From Faecalibacterium sp. I4-3-84 (lineage in GTDB: Bacteria > Bacillota > Clostridia > Oscillospirales > Ruminococcaceae), in assembly GCF_023347255.1 (NCBI RefSeq), contig NZ_CP094466.1:2170001-2234000 (forward strand): a stretch of 64,000 nt of DNA, written 5' to 3'. Under the pieces are notes generated by a model. It had not been told where the DNA came from. It did not search any database and worked only from the letters and a program-made list of their open reading frames with translations. Positions 17,870 to 27,062 of the stretch are shown here, one piece after another (positions within the stretch are counted from its first letter, which is position 1; each line of letters starts with the position of its first letter). The position numbers and the translations under genes are program-made.

Positions 17870-18604
17870 TTATTCTCCGTGGCCGAACAGCACCGCACGG
17901 AAGGTTGCAAAGATGATCTTCCAGTCCACCAGAAAGCTGCGTTCCTTGACGTACTTCACATCCAATGCCATCCATTCGTCAAAGCTCAGCTGGTTGCGGT
18001 GCGGCGCGATCTGCCAGTAGCAGGAAAGGCCGGGTGTCACGTACAGCCGCTGCCATTCATAGGGCGTGTACTGGGCTACCTCGCGGGGCAGCGCCGGGCG
18101 CGGGCCTACAATGCTCATATCGCCCTTGAGGATGTTCACCAGCTGCGGCAGCTCGTCGATGCTGGTCTTGCGGATGAAATGGCCCACACGGGTGATGCGC
18201 GGGTCATCATTCATCTTGAACACCGGGCCGTCCATCTCGTTGTCCTTCAGCAGATCGTTGAGCTTGCTCTCGGCGTTCGGGCACATGGAACGAAACTTGT
18301 ACAGCCGGAACAGCTTGCCATTGCGGCCCACCCGCCACTGGCTGAAGATGGGGCTTGAACCCGGGCTGTCAAGCCAGATCGCAAGGCTGGTGATGAGCAG
18401 CAGCGGCGAAAGCACCACCAGCGCCAGCAGAGAAAAGAAGACATCCTGTGCGCGGCGCACACACCAGTAGGCACGGTGCTCGTACAGGTTTGTTTTGCGG
18501 TCGATGGTGACTGGTTTGCGGATGCCAAACTCCGCGCCAGGTTCCTCCATCCAACCGGTCTGCAGCCAGTATTCCGCCTCTGGCGCAGTTGTTGTGGATG
18601 TCAT
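17870..18604 (-). CDS. Undecaprenyl-phosphate sugar-1-phosphate transferase
   Basis: A bacterial sugar transferase of the WcaJ/RfbP C-terminal type that loads the first sugar phosphate onto the lipid carrier for an exopolysaccharide or surface glycan. The 244-residue frame has a membrane segment (about 55-77), then the catalytic domain with FRLYKFRSM, the KTSIDELPQLVNILKG block holding the active Asp-Glu, and SIVGPRPALP. The start is taken at ATG 18604, 11 bases after GGAG; GTG 18616 is possible but too close to that box. No other glycan genes are next to it; RodA lies upstream on the same strand. Confidence 0.87.
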   Translation of the reverse strand: MTSTTTAPEAEYWLQTGWMEEPGAEFGIRKPVTIDRKTNLYEHRAYWCVRRAQDVFFSLLALVVLSPLLLITSLAIWLDSPGSSPIFSQWRVGRNGKLFRLYKFRSMCPNAESKLNDLLKDNEMDGPVFKMNDDPRITRVGHFIRKTSIDELPQLVNILKGDMSIVGPRPALPREVAQYTPYEWQRLYVTPGLSCYWQIAPHRNQLSFDEWMALDVKYVKERSFLVDWKIIFATFRAVLFGHGE

Positions 18605-18714
18605 GATTCGTTTCACTCCATTTTCCGGTTGATACTATAAAAGTAGGGGAGAGTCCCCAATCTCTCTCCATGCAGCTTCTTGCACCATATTGAGCAGCAA
18701 AACTGCACATTTTT

Positions 18715-18743
18715 ATTATATCATGCATCCCAGTGGATTGCAA
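18715..18743 (-). promoter_or_regulatory. Promoter of the sugar transferase gene
   Basis: On the minus strand TTGCAA (18743-18738), 17-bp spacer, TATAAT (18720-18715). Confidence 0.7.
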
Positions 18744-18792
18744 GCAGGATGCGGAGATTTCAACTGATATAACGGCAAATGTGGAAAATACA

Positions 18793-18802
18793 GGGGGGGG
18801 GG
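18793..18802. repeat. Ten-base poly-G/poly-C tract
   Basis: Ten consecutive G on the plus strand, 12 bases past the minus-strand stop of the RodA-like gene and upstream of the sugar transferase promoter. It lies in no reading frame I call. Confidence 0.8.
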
Positions 18803-18813
18803 TAAGCTGCACT

Positions 18814-20031
18814 TTACCCGAACAGGCTCTTTGTATTGTGCATATATACGGAAAGGACTAATCCAACACAGATATACAGCATCAGCACCGAGCTGCCGCC
18901 CGCAGAATAGAAGGGCAAGGTGACACCGATGACCGGCAGCAGACGCAGATTCATGCCCACGTTCACGGCGATCTGCGCCATCAAAGCACCGCCGATGCCG
19001 GCGCAGATGTAGCTGCCCAGCAGGTCTTCGCTGCGCGCACCGGTGGCAAAGGTCTTGATCACCAGTGCCAGCAGTGCCCCCAGCACGATGCACAGGCCAA
19101 CAAAGCCAATGGCATTGCCCATCCAGCTGAGAATAAAGTCGTTGTGGGCATTGGGCACGCTGTAGTACCGCCCGCTGAACAGGCCGTTGCCGAAGATGCC
19201 GCCGGAGCCGATGGCGATCTCGCCGCGCTGCTGCTGATAGATGATGTTTTTCCAGGTGGCTTCGTTGGGTGCCCAGCCGGTGGAATTCTCCGGGTCGATA
19301 ACGGCCAGAATGCGGTACCACTGGTAGCCCTTGCCGATCTTATCGCTGAAAAAGGCAAACGCCGCCGCCACGGCCACAGCTGCCGCCGAGATGGCACCGA
19401 TGATATACTTCCAGCTCAGGCCCGCTGCAAACATCATGCAGCAGCCGATGATGGCGTAGATGATGGCGGTGCCGTCGTCGCCCTGAATGTGGATAATGAG
19501 GATGGGCGCGGCCAGATGCAGCAGAAGCTTTGCCAGCTCCTTTGGCTCGTTGATGCGGCTGCGCACATTGTTCAGGTGCATGGCAAAGGTAAGGATAAAG
19601 CTGATCTTTGCCAGCTCCGTGGGCTGGAAGGTAAAGCCGCCCAGCTTGTACCAGGAGTAGTTGTCGGTGTCACCGGCGTTGAAGCCGATGGTCAGCGGGC
19701 CGATGGCCACATTGCGGATGAACAGCGTGGGCAGCACCAGACCCCATGTCAGGGCTACATGCACCGGCCACACCTTGACAAGGCTGCGGTAGTCGATGCA
19801 GGAGAGCAGCAGCGCAATCACGATGCCAAGCACCGCCGCACCGGCCTGCACCAGCGCGCGGCGGTAATCGCCGATGCCGGTAATGGCACCAGTGATCTCG
19901 TCCGTGGCAAAGCCGTTGCCCTGCTTTGCGGCCCAGGAGGCAAGAGCCACCACCGCCATGGTGCTGCTGAAGATGCACAGCAGCAGATAGATCTTATCTG
20001 TTCGTTTAAAATATTGTCGAATGCTTTCCAA
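18814..20031 (-). CDS. RodA/FtsW/SpoVE-family peptidoglycan polymerase
   Basis: A polytopic SEDS-family protein of about 405 residues with ten hydrophobic segments. SEDS marks are KLGGFTFQPTELAKISFIL, the GIGGALMAQIAVNVGMN segment and the closing VTLPFYSAGGSSVL. It polymerises lipid II glycan strands together with a class B PBP. Start choice: TTG 20031 lies seven bases after AAAGGTGG and fits family length; an upstream opening at 20094 lacks a ribosome site. RodA versus FtsW cannot be settled from neighbours. The poly-C tract follows its stop. Confidence 0.85.
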   Translation of the reverse strand: MESIRQYFKRTDKIYLLLCIFSSTMAVVALASWAAKQGNGFATDEITGAITGIGDYRRALVQAGAAVLGIVIALLLSCIDYRSLVKVWPVHVALTWGLVLPTLFIRNVAIGPLTIGFNAGDTDNYSWYKLGGFTFQPTELAKISFILTFAMHLNNVRSRINEPKELAKLLLHLAAPILIIHIQGDDGTAIIYAIIGCCMMFAAGLSWKYIIGAISAAAVAVAAAFAFFSDKIGKGYQWYRILAVIDPENSTGWAPNEATWKNIIYQQQRGEIAIGSGGIFGNGLFSGRYYSVPNAHNDFILSWMGNAIGFVGLCIVLGALLALVIKTFATGARSEDLLGSYICAGIGGALMAQIAVNVGMNLRLLPVIGVTLPFYSAGGSSVLMLYICVGLVLSVYMHNTKSLFG

Positions 20032-20176
20032 GAAAGCACCACCTTTCGTTCCCAGATGCACACCGGGTTTTGCCGCTGCAGCGGGCAATACCAACCCAGT
20101 TTATCCTATTATACACAGCCTGCACACCGTTTGCAATCCACCGGGTGTGACAGCTTTGCAAAATCCGCACGAATGC

Positions 20177-20205
20177 TTGACAAAGCAGACCGCACCATCT
20201 ACAAT
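20177..20205 (+). promoter_or_regulatory. Promoter of the secreted peptidase-like gene
   Basis: TTGACA (20177-20182), 17-bp spacer, TACAAT (20200-20205). Confidence 0.75.
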
Positions 20206-20327
20206 GAAGGTGCAGCAGAAAGCTCCTTTGCAGAGCGCCTGCCGCGCAAAGAAAATGGCAGGAAGATGCCTGCTGGAAAAGGGCGGCGTGCCGCATTGGG
20301 CGGCAGATATGCCCGGAGGAAATGGGA

Positions 20328-21503
20328 ATGGAACACGATATGCTCCGCCGTTTTGGGTGTGCACTGTGCGCTCTGGCTTTCGCGCTCACAGCGCTGCCCA
20401 CAGCGGCTTTTGCACAGCAGCCGGAAGAACAGGCGGCTGTGCAGCAGAGCCTTTCGGCCACAGATGTGCGCGAGATGCAGCAGGCAGATGCTGCTGTGAC
20501 CGCACTGACCGGAGGCAGCGACTATGCACAGATGACCGAGGACGAGCGCACAGATGCTGCTTTGCGGCAGCTGGATGCGCTGACCGCACAGGGCCTTGTG
20601 AAGCAGGGGTCTGTCTACACCGATGCCGAAAACGGCATGATCAGCTTTACCTACAGCTGCGGCGCGCTGGGCGGCATCTTGCTTACCGACCCGGAGGAGG
20701 AGAACACCGCAGCCCTGCCGGAGCTGGACGAGAGCCAGCTGCAGGAGCTGGCAGAGAACAAGCGGGTGGGCACGGCGGCGATCTATTATGCGTTTGACAA
20801 CACGATCAACAGCACCCGCTACCCGTATTATGCCTACATGCAGACCTATTGGGATTCGGTGGGCCTGCAGACGGATCTGGATACCACCGTTACCGTATCC
20901 GACCTGCGCAGGATGGGCCGTTACGACCTGTGCATCCTGAGCACCCACGGCGCGTACTACACCTATGAATACGGCTGGCTGTTCAAAAAGACCGCCACGG
21001 AACCGCTGATCCTGCTGACCGAGAGATCGGACTTCTGGAGCGATCTGCGCTATGGCTTTGACCTGCTGGCCCACCGCGTGGTCAAGGTGAACGGCATGTA
21101 CGCCGTCAACGGCGATTTCTTCCGCAGTGCCTACCGCGGCAACGGCATCGTGCTCAGCGAGACCTGCGAGTTCTACGGCAAGAACGGCCATGTGGACACC
21201 TCTATGGCAGACGGCCTGCTGGCAGGCGGTGCCAAGGCGGTGATGGGCTATGTGAACAATGTCTACTCGGTGTATTCCCGCAGTATGCTGTGGGCCGCTG
21301 TGAACCGGATGATCGAGGGCGAAACGCTGGAACGGGCCGTGGACTATGCCAAGAGCATCTACGGCACCGATGATATCATCTGGTACAACGAGCAGGGCGG
21401 CAGACGGCCCCATGCGGCGGCATCCTATGCGATGCTCAGCGGAGACCGAAGCGCTGCACTGCCCAACCCCTACACGGCAGCGGATGTGGATGCGGCGGCG
21501 TAA
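20328..21503 (+). CDS. Secreted clan-CD-like (C25/clostripain/caspase-fold) putative cysteine peptidase
   Basis: A 391-residue exported protein. The start is placed at ATG 20328, seven bases after GGAGGA. A signal peptide ends at AAFA (about residue 29), followed by a Gln/Ala-rich region (30-140). From about 145 the sequence follows the caspase-like pattern: a strand (AAIYYAF), a helix, then CILSTHGAYY with His207-Gly, and GIVLSETCEFYG with Cys280; after it comes SMADGLLAGGAKAVMGY and a GETLERAVDYA helix as in C25 and CHAT proteins. No membrane anchor or sortase signal is visible, so it is probably released. The peptidase activity is inferred from the dyad and fold pattern only; no family assignment was computed. 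Confidence 0.6.
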   Translation: MEHDMLRRFGCALCALAFALTALPTAAFAQQPEEQAAVQQSLSATDVREMQQADAAVTALTGGSDYAQMTEDERTDAALRQLDALTAQGLVKQGSVYTDAENGMISFTYSCGALGGILLTDPEEENTAALPELDESQLQELAENKRVGTAAIYYAFDNTINSTRYPYYAYMQTYWDSVGLQTDLDTTVTVSDLRRMGRYDLCILSTHGAYYTYEYGWLFKKTATEPLILLTERSDFWSDLRYGFDLLAHRVVKVNGMYAVNGDFFRSAYRGNGIVLSETCEFYGKNGHVDTSMADGLLAGGAKAVMGYVNNVYSVYSRSMLWAAVNRMIEGETLERAVDYAKSIYGTDDIIWYNEQGGRRPHAAASYAMLSGDRSAALPNPYTAADVDAAA

Positions 21504-21545
21504 GCAACACACGGCATTGCACTTTTGCACAAAGTATATTATACT

Positions 21546-21577
21546 AAAGGACGGCAGAGCATTCTGCCGTCCCTTTT
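21546..21577 (+). terminator. Terminator after the peptidase-like gene
   Basis: GGACGGCAGA pairs with TCTGCCGTCC, followed by CTTTT. Confidence 0.8.
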
Positions 21578-21601
21578 GCTTTATAAAATGAGGTAAGCTT
21601 C

Positions 21602-22027
21602 ATGTCAGAATATATCACCCACTCCCGCGCCGAGACGGTGGCGCTGGGTGCCCGTATGGCCGCAGTGCTGGCACCGGGTTCGCTGGTTGCGTTCACCGGC
21701 GGGCTGGGCGCGGGCAAGACCGCTTTTACCGAGGGCCTTGCCGAGGGCCTTGGCTGCACCGACCCGGTGTCCAGCCCAACCTTTGCCATTGTGAACTACT
21801 ACCGCGGCCCAAAGCCGCTGGCGCACTTTGACCTGTACCGTATTTCCACTGAGAACGACCTGTGTGCTGCAGGCTTTTACGATTATTTGGATCAGGGGGC
21901 CATTGTGGCAGCAGAGTGGAGCGAGAACTTTGCAGACCTGCTGGCACTGGAAAACCCCATCCGGGTGGATATCCAGCGCGTGGACGAAAATACCCGCAGG
22001 ATCACCATTGAGGGGGTAACGCTATGA
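21602..22027 (+). CDS. tsaE: tRNA threonylcarbamoyladenosine biosynthesis ATPase TsaE
   Basis: The 141-residue ATPase acts with TsaB and TsaD in t6A37 synthesis. Walker A is GGLGAGKTAF (about 35-44), then SSPTFAIVNYY and HFDLYRI with the conserved Asp-x-Tyr-Arg, and the E-W-SEN motif (AAEWSEN). Its last four bases overlap tsaB, so they are translationally coupled. Confidence 0.94.
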   Translation: MSEYITHSRAETVALGARMAAVLAPGSLVAFTGGLGAGKTAFTEGLAEGLGCTDPVSSPTFAIVNYYRGPKPLAHFDLYRISTENDLCAAGFYDYLDQGAIVAAEWSENFADLLALENPIRVDIQRVDENTRRITIEGVTL

Positions 22028-22752
22028 ACATCTTAGCTGTGGATACAGCGGGCAAAACGGCCGGTGTGGCTCTTTTGCAGGATGACCGCCTGCTGTACGA
22101 GGTGTATCTGGACGCAGGCATGACCCACAGCGAAACGCTGATGCCCATGATCGACACCTGCCTGAAGATGTGCGGCATGACCTGTGCAGAGATTGACTTG
22201 TACGGTGTCAACGCAGGCCCCGGCAGTTTTACCGGGCTGCGCATCGGTCTGGCGGCGGTCAAGGGTCTGGCCTTCCCGCGGGAAACGCTGTGCGCACCGG
22301 TTTCCACGCTGGAAGCACTGGCCGCAGCCCACACGGGCGAGGGCACCGTGCTGTGCGCACTGGATGCCCGCCGTGCGCAGGTATACAGTGCCGCGTTCGA
22401 CCTTGCCACCCACAGCCGCCTGCTGGAAGACGATGCCCGGGCGGTGGCAGATCTGGCCGATTTTGTAGAAAATTGCAAAAAGCCCCTGTTTTTTGTTGGT
22501 GATGGCGCATCTCTGTGCTATAATAAATACAGCAGTGTGCCGGGTGTGCTGCAGGCACCTGCGGCCCTGCGCGGCGGGCGTGCTGCTGCAGTGGCCCTTG
22601 TGGCAAAGCAGATGGCCGAAGCCGGAAAGGCTGTGCTGCCGGAGGCTCTGCTGCCGGACTACCACCGCCTGAGTCAGGCCGAGCGGGAGCGCGCAGAGCG
22701 CCTTGCAGCAGAAGCTGCAGCCAATGCCGCCCAAAACAAGGAGCAGGCATAA
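22024..22752 (+). CDS. tsaB: tRNA threonylcarbamoyladenosine biosynthesis protein TsaB
   Basis: A 242-residue ASKHA-fold scaffold for TsaD. Diagnostic are the N-terminal AVDTAGKTAGVAL, THSETLMPMID and the block NAGPGSFTGLRIGLAAVKGLAF. The second half is less conserved and ends in an Ala/Glu-rich helix. It shares the transcript with tsaE and is followed 33 bases later by rpiB. Confidence 0.94.
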   Translation: MNILAVDTAGKTAGVALLQDDRLLYEVYLDAGMTHSETLMPMIDTCLKMCGMTCAEIDLYGVNAGPGSFTGLRIGLAAVKGLAFPRETLCAPVSTLEALAAAHTGEGTVLCALDARRAQVYSAAFDLATHSRLLEDDARAVADLADFVENCKKPLFFVGDGASLCYNKYSSVPGVLQAPAALRGGRAAAVALVAKQMAEAGKAVLPEALLPDYHRLSQAERERAERLAAEAAANAAQNKEQA

Positions 22753-22785
22753 AACCCTGCGTGACTGAGAGAAAGGAACATTTCC

Positions 22786-23232
22786 ATGGCAAAACCCATT
22801 GCACTGGCCGCTGACCACGGCGGATTTGAACTGAAAGAAGCTGTCAAGGCGCATCTGAAGGAGCTGGGGCTGGAATACATCGATTTTGGCACCCATAGCA
22901 CCGACAGCGTGGATTACCCCGATATGGCCGTGCCCGCCTGCGATGCAGTTGTGAGCGGCGAGTGCAGCAAGGCACTGCTGTTCTGCGGCACCGGCGTGGG
23001 CATCAGCATGGCAGCAAACAAGATCAAGGGCATTCGTGCCTGCTGCTGCTCTGACAGCTTCAGCTGCGAGTATACCCGCCGCCACAACGATGCCAACGCC
23101 CTGTGCATGGGCGGCCGCGTCGTGGGTGCAGGCTTGGCCTGCCAGCTGGTGGATCTCTTCCTGAACACCGAGTTTGAAGGCGGCCGCCATCAGCGCCGCA
23201 TCGACAAGCTGACCGCACTGGAGAACCGCTGA
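22786..23232 (+). CDS. rpiB: Ribose-5-phosphate isomerase B
   Basis: Cytoplasmic enzyme interconverting ribose 5-phosphate and ribulose 5-phosphate. The 148 residues show ADHGGFELK at the start, the active cysteine in LLFCGTGVGISMAANK, and the RRHNDANALCMGGR block that binds the phosphate. Length matches the RpiB/LacAB family. It follows tsaB closely and has an AAAGGAAC site. Confidence 0.94.
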   Translation: MAKPIALAADHGGFELKEAVKAHLKELGLEYIDFGTHSTDSVDYPDMAVPACDAVVSGECSKALLFCGTGVGISMAANKIKGIRACCCSDSFSCEYTRRHNDANALCMGGRVVGAGLACQLVDLFLNTEFEGGRHQRRIDKLTALENR

Positions 23233-23317
23233 TCATGGCGAAGCGTATGCGGAGCTGTTTTAAATCGTAATCTTGGACCCGATAGAGTTATCTATTTAAA
23301 ATAAGGAGCGTGTTTTT

Positions 23318-23944
23318 ATGACCCCGATGATCGTTGAGCATCCGCTGCTGCAGCACAAGCTGAGCATTCTGCGCAACAAGCAGACCGGTACCAAGGAGTT
23401 CCGTGACCTCGTTGGCGAGATCGCGACCCTGCTGTGCTACGAAGCGACCCGTGACCTGCCTCTGGAAGAGGTGGAGATCGAAACACCCATCACCATGGCA
23501 AAGACCAAGGTGCTGGCTGGCCGCAAGCTGGCTCTGGTGCCCATCCTGCGCGCAGGCATGGGTATGCTGGACGGTATGCTGACCCTGCTGCCCGCTGCAA
23601 AGGTGGGCTTCATCGGCCTGTACCGCGACGAGGAGACCCTGCAGCCTGTGGAGTACTTCTGCAAGCTGCCGCAGGATATCGCAGAGCGCGATGTTCTGGT
23701 TCTGGACCCGATGCTGGCTACCGGCGGCAGCGCCATTGATGCCATCACCCAGATCAAGAAGCATGGCGCAAAGCGCATCAAGTTCATCGGCCTGATCGCC
23801 GCTCCGGAAGGCATCAAGGCCCTGCACGAGGCACACCCTGATGTGGATATCTACCTCGGCGCACAGGACGACCACCTGAACGAGAACGGCTATATCGTTC
23901 CCGGTCTGGGCGACGCAGGCGACCGCATCTACGGCACCAAGTAA
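23318..23944 (+). CDS. upp: Uracil phosphoribosyltransferase
   Basis: Salvage enzyme that makes UMP from uracil and PRPP. The 208-residue length is typical. The PRPP-binding motif is [12 protein letters not shown] (about residues 127-138), the C-terminal uracil-binding loop is [12 protein letters not shown], and RAGMGMLDG near residue 80 is conserved. An AAGGAG site precedes the ATG. It ends with a terminator and is the last plus-strand gene before the leu operon. Confidence 0.95.
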   Translation: MTPMIVEHPLLQHKLSILRNKQTGTKEFRDLVGEIATLLCYEATRDLPLEEVEIETPITMAKTKVLAGRKLALVPILRAGMGMLDGMLTLLPAAKVGFIGLYRDEETLQPVEYFCKLPQDIAERDVLVLDPMLATGGSAIDAITQIKKHGAKRIKFIGLIAAPEGIKALHEAHPDVDIYLGAQDDHLNENGYIVPGLGDAGDRIYGTK

Positions 23945-23961
23945 GAAACTGTATCGCAGAA

Positions 23962-23990
23962 GGGCAGCTGGAAACAGCTGCTCTTTTTTT
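23962..23990 (+). terminator. Terminator after upp
   Basis: GGGCAGCTG pairs with CAGCTGCTC (one G-U pair), followed by seven T. Confidence 0.85.
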
Positions 23991-24000
23991 GTGCAGACGA

Positions 24001-24030
24001 AAAGGGGAACGACGGCTGTCGTTCCCCTTT
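24001..24030 (-). terminator. Terminator of the leu operon
   Basis: AAAGGGGAACGAC and GTCGTTCCCCTTT form a perfect 13-bp stem past the minus-strand leuB stop. Confidence 0.85.
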
Positions 24031-24047
24031 GTGCGTTATAGAAAAAC

Positions 24048-25121
24048 TCAGATCTCGGCCAGAATGGCGTCGCCCATGGCGGTGCAGCCAAGGCAGGTGC
24101 AGCCCTCGCTCATATTGTCGGCGGTGCGCAGGCCCTTGTCCAGCACCTTGTTCACGGCGTTCTCGATGGCGTCGGCTTCCGCGGTCAGGCCGAAGGAGTA
24201 GCGCAGCATCATGGCGGCAGACAGGATGCAGGCGGTGGGGTTCACGATGTCTTTGCCCGCAATATCGGGGGCCGAACCGTGGATGGGCTCGTACAGGCCG
24301 CGGGTGCCGTCGCCCAGAGAAGAGGACGGGATCATACCGATGGAGCCGGTGATCATGGAAGCCTCGTCCGACAGGATGTCGCCGAACATGTTCTCGGTGA
24401 CGATGACGTCGAACTGGGCGGGGTTCTTGACGATCTGCATGGCGCAGTTATCCACGAACATCTCGCTGTATTCCACATCCGGGTATTCGGCCTGCAGGCG
24501 GTGCATCACGCTTCTCCACAGACGGCTGGTGTCCAAAACGTTTGCCTTGTCCACGCAGCACAGCTTCTTGCGACGCTTGCGTGCGGTCTCAAAGCCGATG
24601 CGGCCGATGCGCTCGATCTCGTGCTCCGCGTAGGGCATGGAGTCGATGGCCTGCTTCTCGCCGCTGGCGAGGGTGTGGGTCTCGTGATTGCCAAAGTATA
24701 CGCCGCCGATCAGCTCACGCACGATGATGAAATCGATGCCCTGTGCCACGATCTCGGGCTTCAGGGGGCTGGCAGGAGCCAGCTGCGGCCAGATCTTGGC
24801 CGGGCGGTTGTTGGAGTACAGGCCCATGCCTGCACGCAGACGCAGCAGGCCCTTCTCCGGGCGCTGCTCACCGGGCAGGCCCTCCCACTTGGGGCCGCCC
24901 ACGGCACCCAGCAGGACGCTGTCCGCAGCAAGGCACTTGTCCAGCTCGTGCTGGGGCAGTGGGTCGCCGTATTTGTCAATGGCTTCGCCGCCCATGGCAG
25001 CGTCGGTGTAGTGGAAGGTGTGGCCGTACTTCTCGGCCACCTTGTCAAGCACGCGGATGGTTTGCTTGACGATCTCCGGGCTGGAGCAGTCGCCCCAGAT
25101 GACAGCAATGTTTTTTTCCAT
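24048..25121 (-). CDS. leuB: 3-isopropylmalate dehydrogenase
   Basis: NAD-dependent decarboxylating dehydrogenase of leucine synthesis, 357 residues. LLGAVGGPKW, LRLRAGMGLYSNNRPAK and the VRELIGGVYFG catalytic region are typical, as are the metal aspartates in FGDILSDEASM and the NAD loop EPIHGSAPDIAG. One oddity: the N-terminal GDGIGPE found in most homologues reads GDCSSPE here. It is the last gene of leuA-leuC-leuD-leuB, 11 bases after leuD, with an AAGGAG site. Confidence 0.94.
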   Translation of the reverse strand: MEKNIAVIWGDCSSPEIVKQTIRVLDKVAEKYGHTFHYTDAAMGGEAIDKYGDPLPQHELDKCLAADSVLLGAVGGPKWEGLPGEQRPEKGLLRLRAGMGLYSNNRPAKIWPQLAPASPLKPEIVAQGIDFIIVRELIGGVYFGNHETHTLASGEKQAIDSMPYAEHEIERIGRIGFETARKRRKKLCCVDKANVLDTSRLWRSVMHRLQAEYPDVEYSEMFVDNCAMQIVKNPAQFDVIVTENMFGDILSDEASMITGSIGMIPSSSLGDGTRGLYEPIHGSAPDIAGKDIVNPTACILSAAMMLRYSFGLTAEADAIENAVNKVLDKGLRTADNMSEGCTCLGCTAMGDAILAEI

Positions 25122-25132
25122 GGGAAAGCTCC

Positions 25133-25621
25133 TTACTTCTTATTTTTGATGGACTTCATCAGTCCACCGGCGGAGATGATCTCCTGAATGAACGGCGGGA
25201 AGGGTTCGGCATGGAACACCTTACCGTTGGTCTCGTCGGTGATCACGCCGGTGTCAAAATCGACGCTGACGGTGTCGCCCGCATTGATGGCATCCACAGC
25301 CTCCGGGCACTCCATGATGGGCAGACCGATGTTGATGCTGTTGCGGTAGAAGATGCGGGCAAAGCTCTTGGCAATGACCACCGAGATGCCGGCGGTCTTG
25401 ATGCACAGCGGTGCGTGCTCACGGGAGGAGCCGCAGCCGAAGTTCCAGCCGCCCACCATGATGTCGCCGTCCTTCACCTTCTTGACGAAGTCCTTGTCGA
25501 TGTCCTCCATGCAGTGGCTGGCCAGCTCTTTAGCATCCTGCGTGTTCAGGTGGCGGGCCGGGATGATGACATCGGTATCCACGTTGTCCGGGTATTTGAA
25601 AACAGAACCTTTTGCGTTCAT
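25133..25621 (-). CDS. leuD: 3-isopropylmalate dehydratase, small subunit
   Basis: The 162-residue swivel-domain subunit of isopropylmalate isomerase. It opens with [16 protein letters not shown] and has the [15 protein letters not shown] loop that reaches the LeuC active site, and [16 protein letters not shown]. Length fits the short archaeal/clostridial LeuD2 type. It starts 18 bases after leuC. Confidence 0.94.
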   Translation of the reverse strand: MNAKGSVFKYPDNVDTDVIIPARHLNTQDAKELASHCMEDIDKDFVKKVKDGDIMVGGWNFGCGSSREHAPLCIKTAGISVVIAKSFARIFYRNSINIGLPIMECPEAVDAINAGDTVSVDFDTGVITDETNGKVFHAEPFPPFIQEIISAGGLMKSIKNKK

Positions 25622-25639
25622 TGTTGTGCTCCTTTCCGA

Positions 25640-26899
25640 TCAGACCGTGCGGGGGTCGGTGATGCAGCCGGTCAGTGCGCTGGCGGCGGCAGTGGCGGGA
25701 GAAGCAAGGTAGACCTCGCTCTTCACATGGCCCATGCGGCCCACAAAGTTGCGGTTGGTGGTGGAAACGCAGCGCTCGCCCTCAGCCAGAATGCCCATGT
25801 AGCCGCCGAGGCACGGGCCGCAGGTGGGGGTGGACACGATGCAGCCTGCATCAATAAAGGCAGTGGTCCAGCCGCGCAGGATGCATTCCTTGTAAACGGC
25901 CATGGTGGCGGGGATGATGATGCCGCGCACGCCCTTGGCAATGTGCTTGCCCTTGAGCACGTTGTAGGCGGCTTCCATGTCCTCCAGACGGCCATTGGTG
26001 CAGCTGCCGATCACAACCTGATCGATCTTGATGTCCTTGCCCTCGCTGGCAAGGTGGGTGTTCTCGGGCAGGTGGGGGTAGCTGACGGTGGGTTCCAGCT
26101 TGTCCAGATCGATCTCAATGGTCTTTTCGTACTCGGCATCCGGGTCGGCCTCAAAGAACACCGGCTCACGCTGGCTGCGGCCCTTGAGGTAAGCCTTGGT
26201 CACATCGTCTACGGGGAAGATGCCGTTCTTGGCACCGGCCTCGATGGCCATGTTGCAGATGCACAGGCGGTCGTCCATCGTCAGGCTGGCAACGCCCGGG
26301 CCGGTGAACTCCATGGATTTGTACAGCGCACCGTCCACACCGATCATGCCGATGATGTGCAGAATCAGGTCCTTGCCGGACACGCGGGGGCCGAACTTGC
26401 CCTTGAGCACGAACTTGATGGCAGAGGGCACCTTGAACCATGCCATGCCGGTGGCCATGCCGGCGGCCATGTCGGTGGAGCCGACGCCGGTGGAGAAGGC
26501 ACCCAGTGCACCATAGGTGCAGGTGTGGCTGTCCGCACCGATCACGCAGTCGCCTGCGGTCACGATGCCTTTTTCCGGCAGCAGGGCGTGCTCAATGCCC
26601 ATCTGGCCCACATCATAGAAGTTGAGGATATCGTATTTGTTGGCGAACTCGCGGCACTGCTTGGACTGGGTGGCGCTCTTGATGTCCTTGTTGGGCACAA
26701 AGTGATCCAGCACGATGGCAATGTGCTCTTTGTCGAACACACCGTCAAAACCGGCCTTTTCAAACTCGTTGATGGCAACCGGGGTGGTGATGTCGTTGCC
26801 CAGCACGATGTCCAGCTTTGCATTGATGAGCTGGCCTGCCTTGACCTCGGCAAGACCGGCATGTGCGGCAAGAATTTTCTGCGTCAGGGTCATTCCCAT
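25640..26899 (-). CDS. leuC: 3-isopropylmalate dehydratase, large subunit
   Basis: The 419-residue aconitase-family subunit that holds the 4Fe-4S cluster. Cluster cysteines can be seen in [12 protein letters not shown] and [25 protein letters not shown] and the [10 protein letters not shown] segment are typical of the LeuC2/homoaconitase-like branch. GGAGAG stands seven bases before ATG 26899. It is separated from leuA by a 163-bp gap filled by a repeat copy. Confidence 0.94.
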   Translation of the reverse strand: MGMTLTQKILAAHAGLAEVKAGQLINAKLDIVLGNDITTPVAINEFEKAGFDGVFDKEHIAIVLDHFVPNKDIKSATQSKQCREFANKYDILNFYDVGQMGIEHALLPEKGIVTAGDCVIGADSHTCTYGALGAFSTGVGSTDMAAGMATGMAWFKVPSAIKFVLKGKFGPRVSGKDLILHIIGMIGVDGALYKSMEFTGPGVASLTMDDRLCICNMAIEAGAKNGIFPVDDVTKAYLKGRSQREPVFFEADPDAEYEKTIEIDLDKLEPTVSYPHLPENTHLASEGKDIKIDQVVIGSCTNGRLEDMEAAYNVLKGKHIAKGVRGIIIPATMAVYKECILRGWTTAFIDAGCIVSTPTCGPCLGGYMGILAEGERCVSTTNRNFVGRMGHVKSEVYLASPATAAASALTGCITDPRTV

Positions 26900-26930
26900 G
26901 ATGGTACTCTCCTTTTATCTGTTGGTAGAA

Positions 26931-27062
26931 CTCCTTCAGGCACGGCTTGCGCCGTGCCAGCTCCCTCAAGGAGGGAGCCTCTGGCGAAACGGGAAGCTTT
27001 TCCGCACTGCCAAGGGCCCCATCTCCGAGGGGACTGTCTGCGAAGCAGACTGGGGGAGTTCT
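26931..27062 (-). repeat. Interspersed hairpin repeat, copy 2 (leuA-leuC gap, diverged)
   Basis: The segment holds GGCACGGC-GCCGTGCC, AGCTCCCTC-GAGGGAG and a middle part (GGCGAAACGGGAAGC, CACTGCCAAGG) that closely matches copy 3. It fills almost the whole gap between leuA and leuC. Confidence 0.65.

Noticed and set aside
18247-18528. Small gene inside the sugar transferase
   Set aside because: Alternate frame of a conserved gene without a start site.
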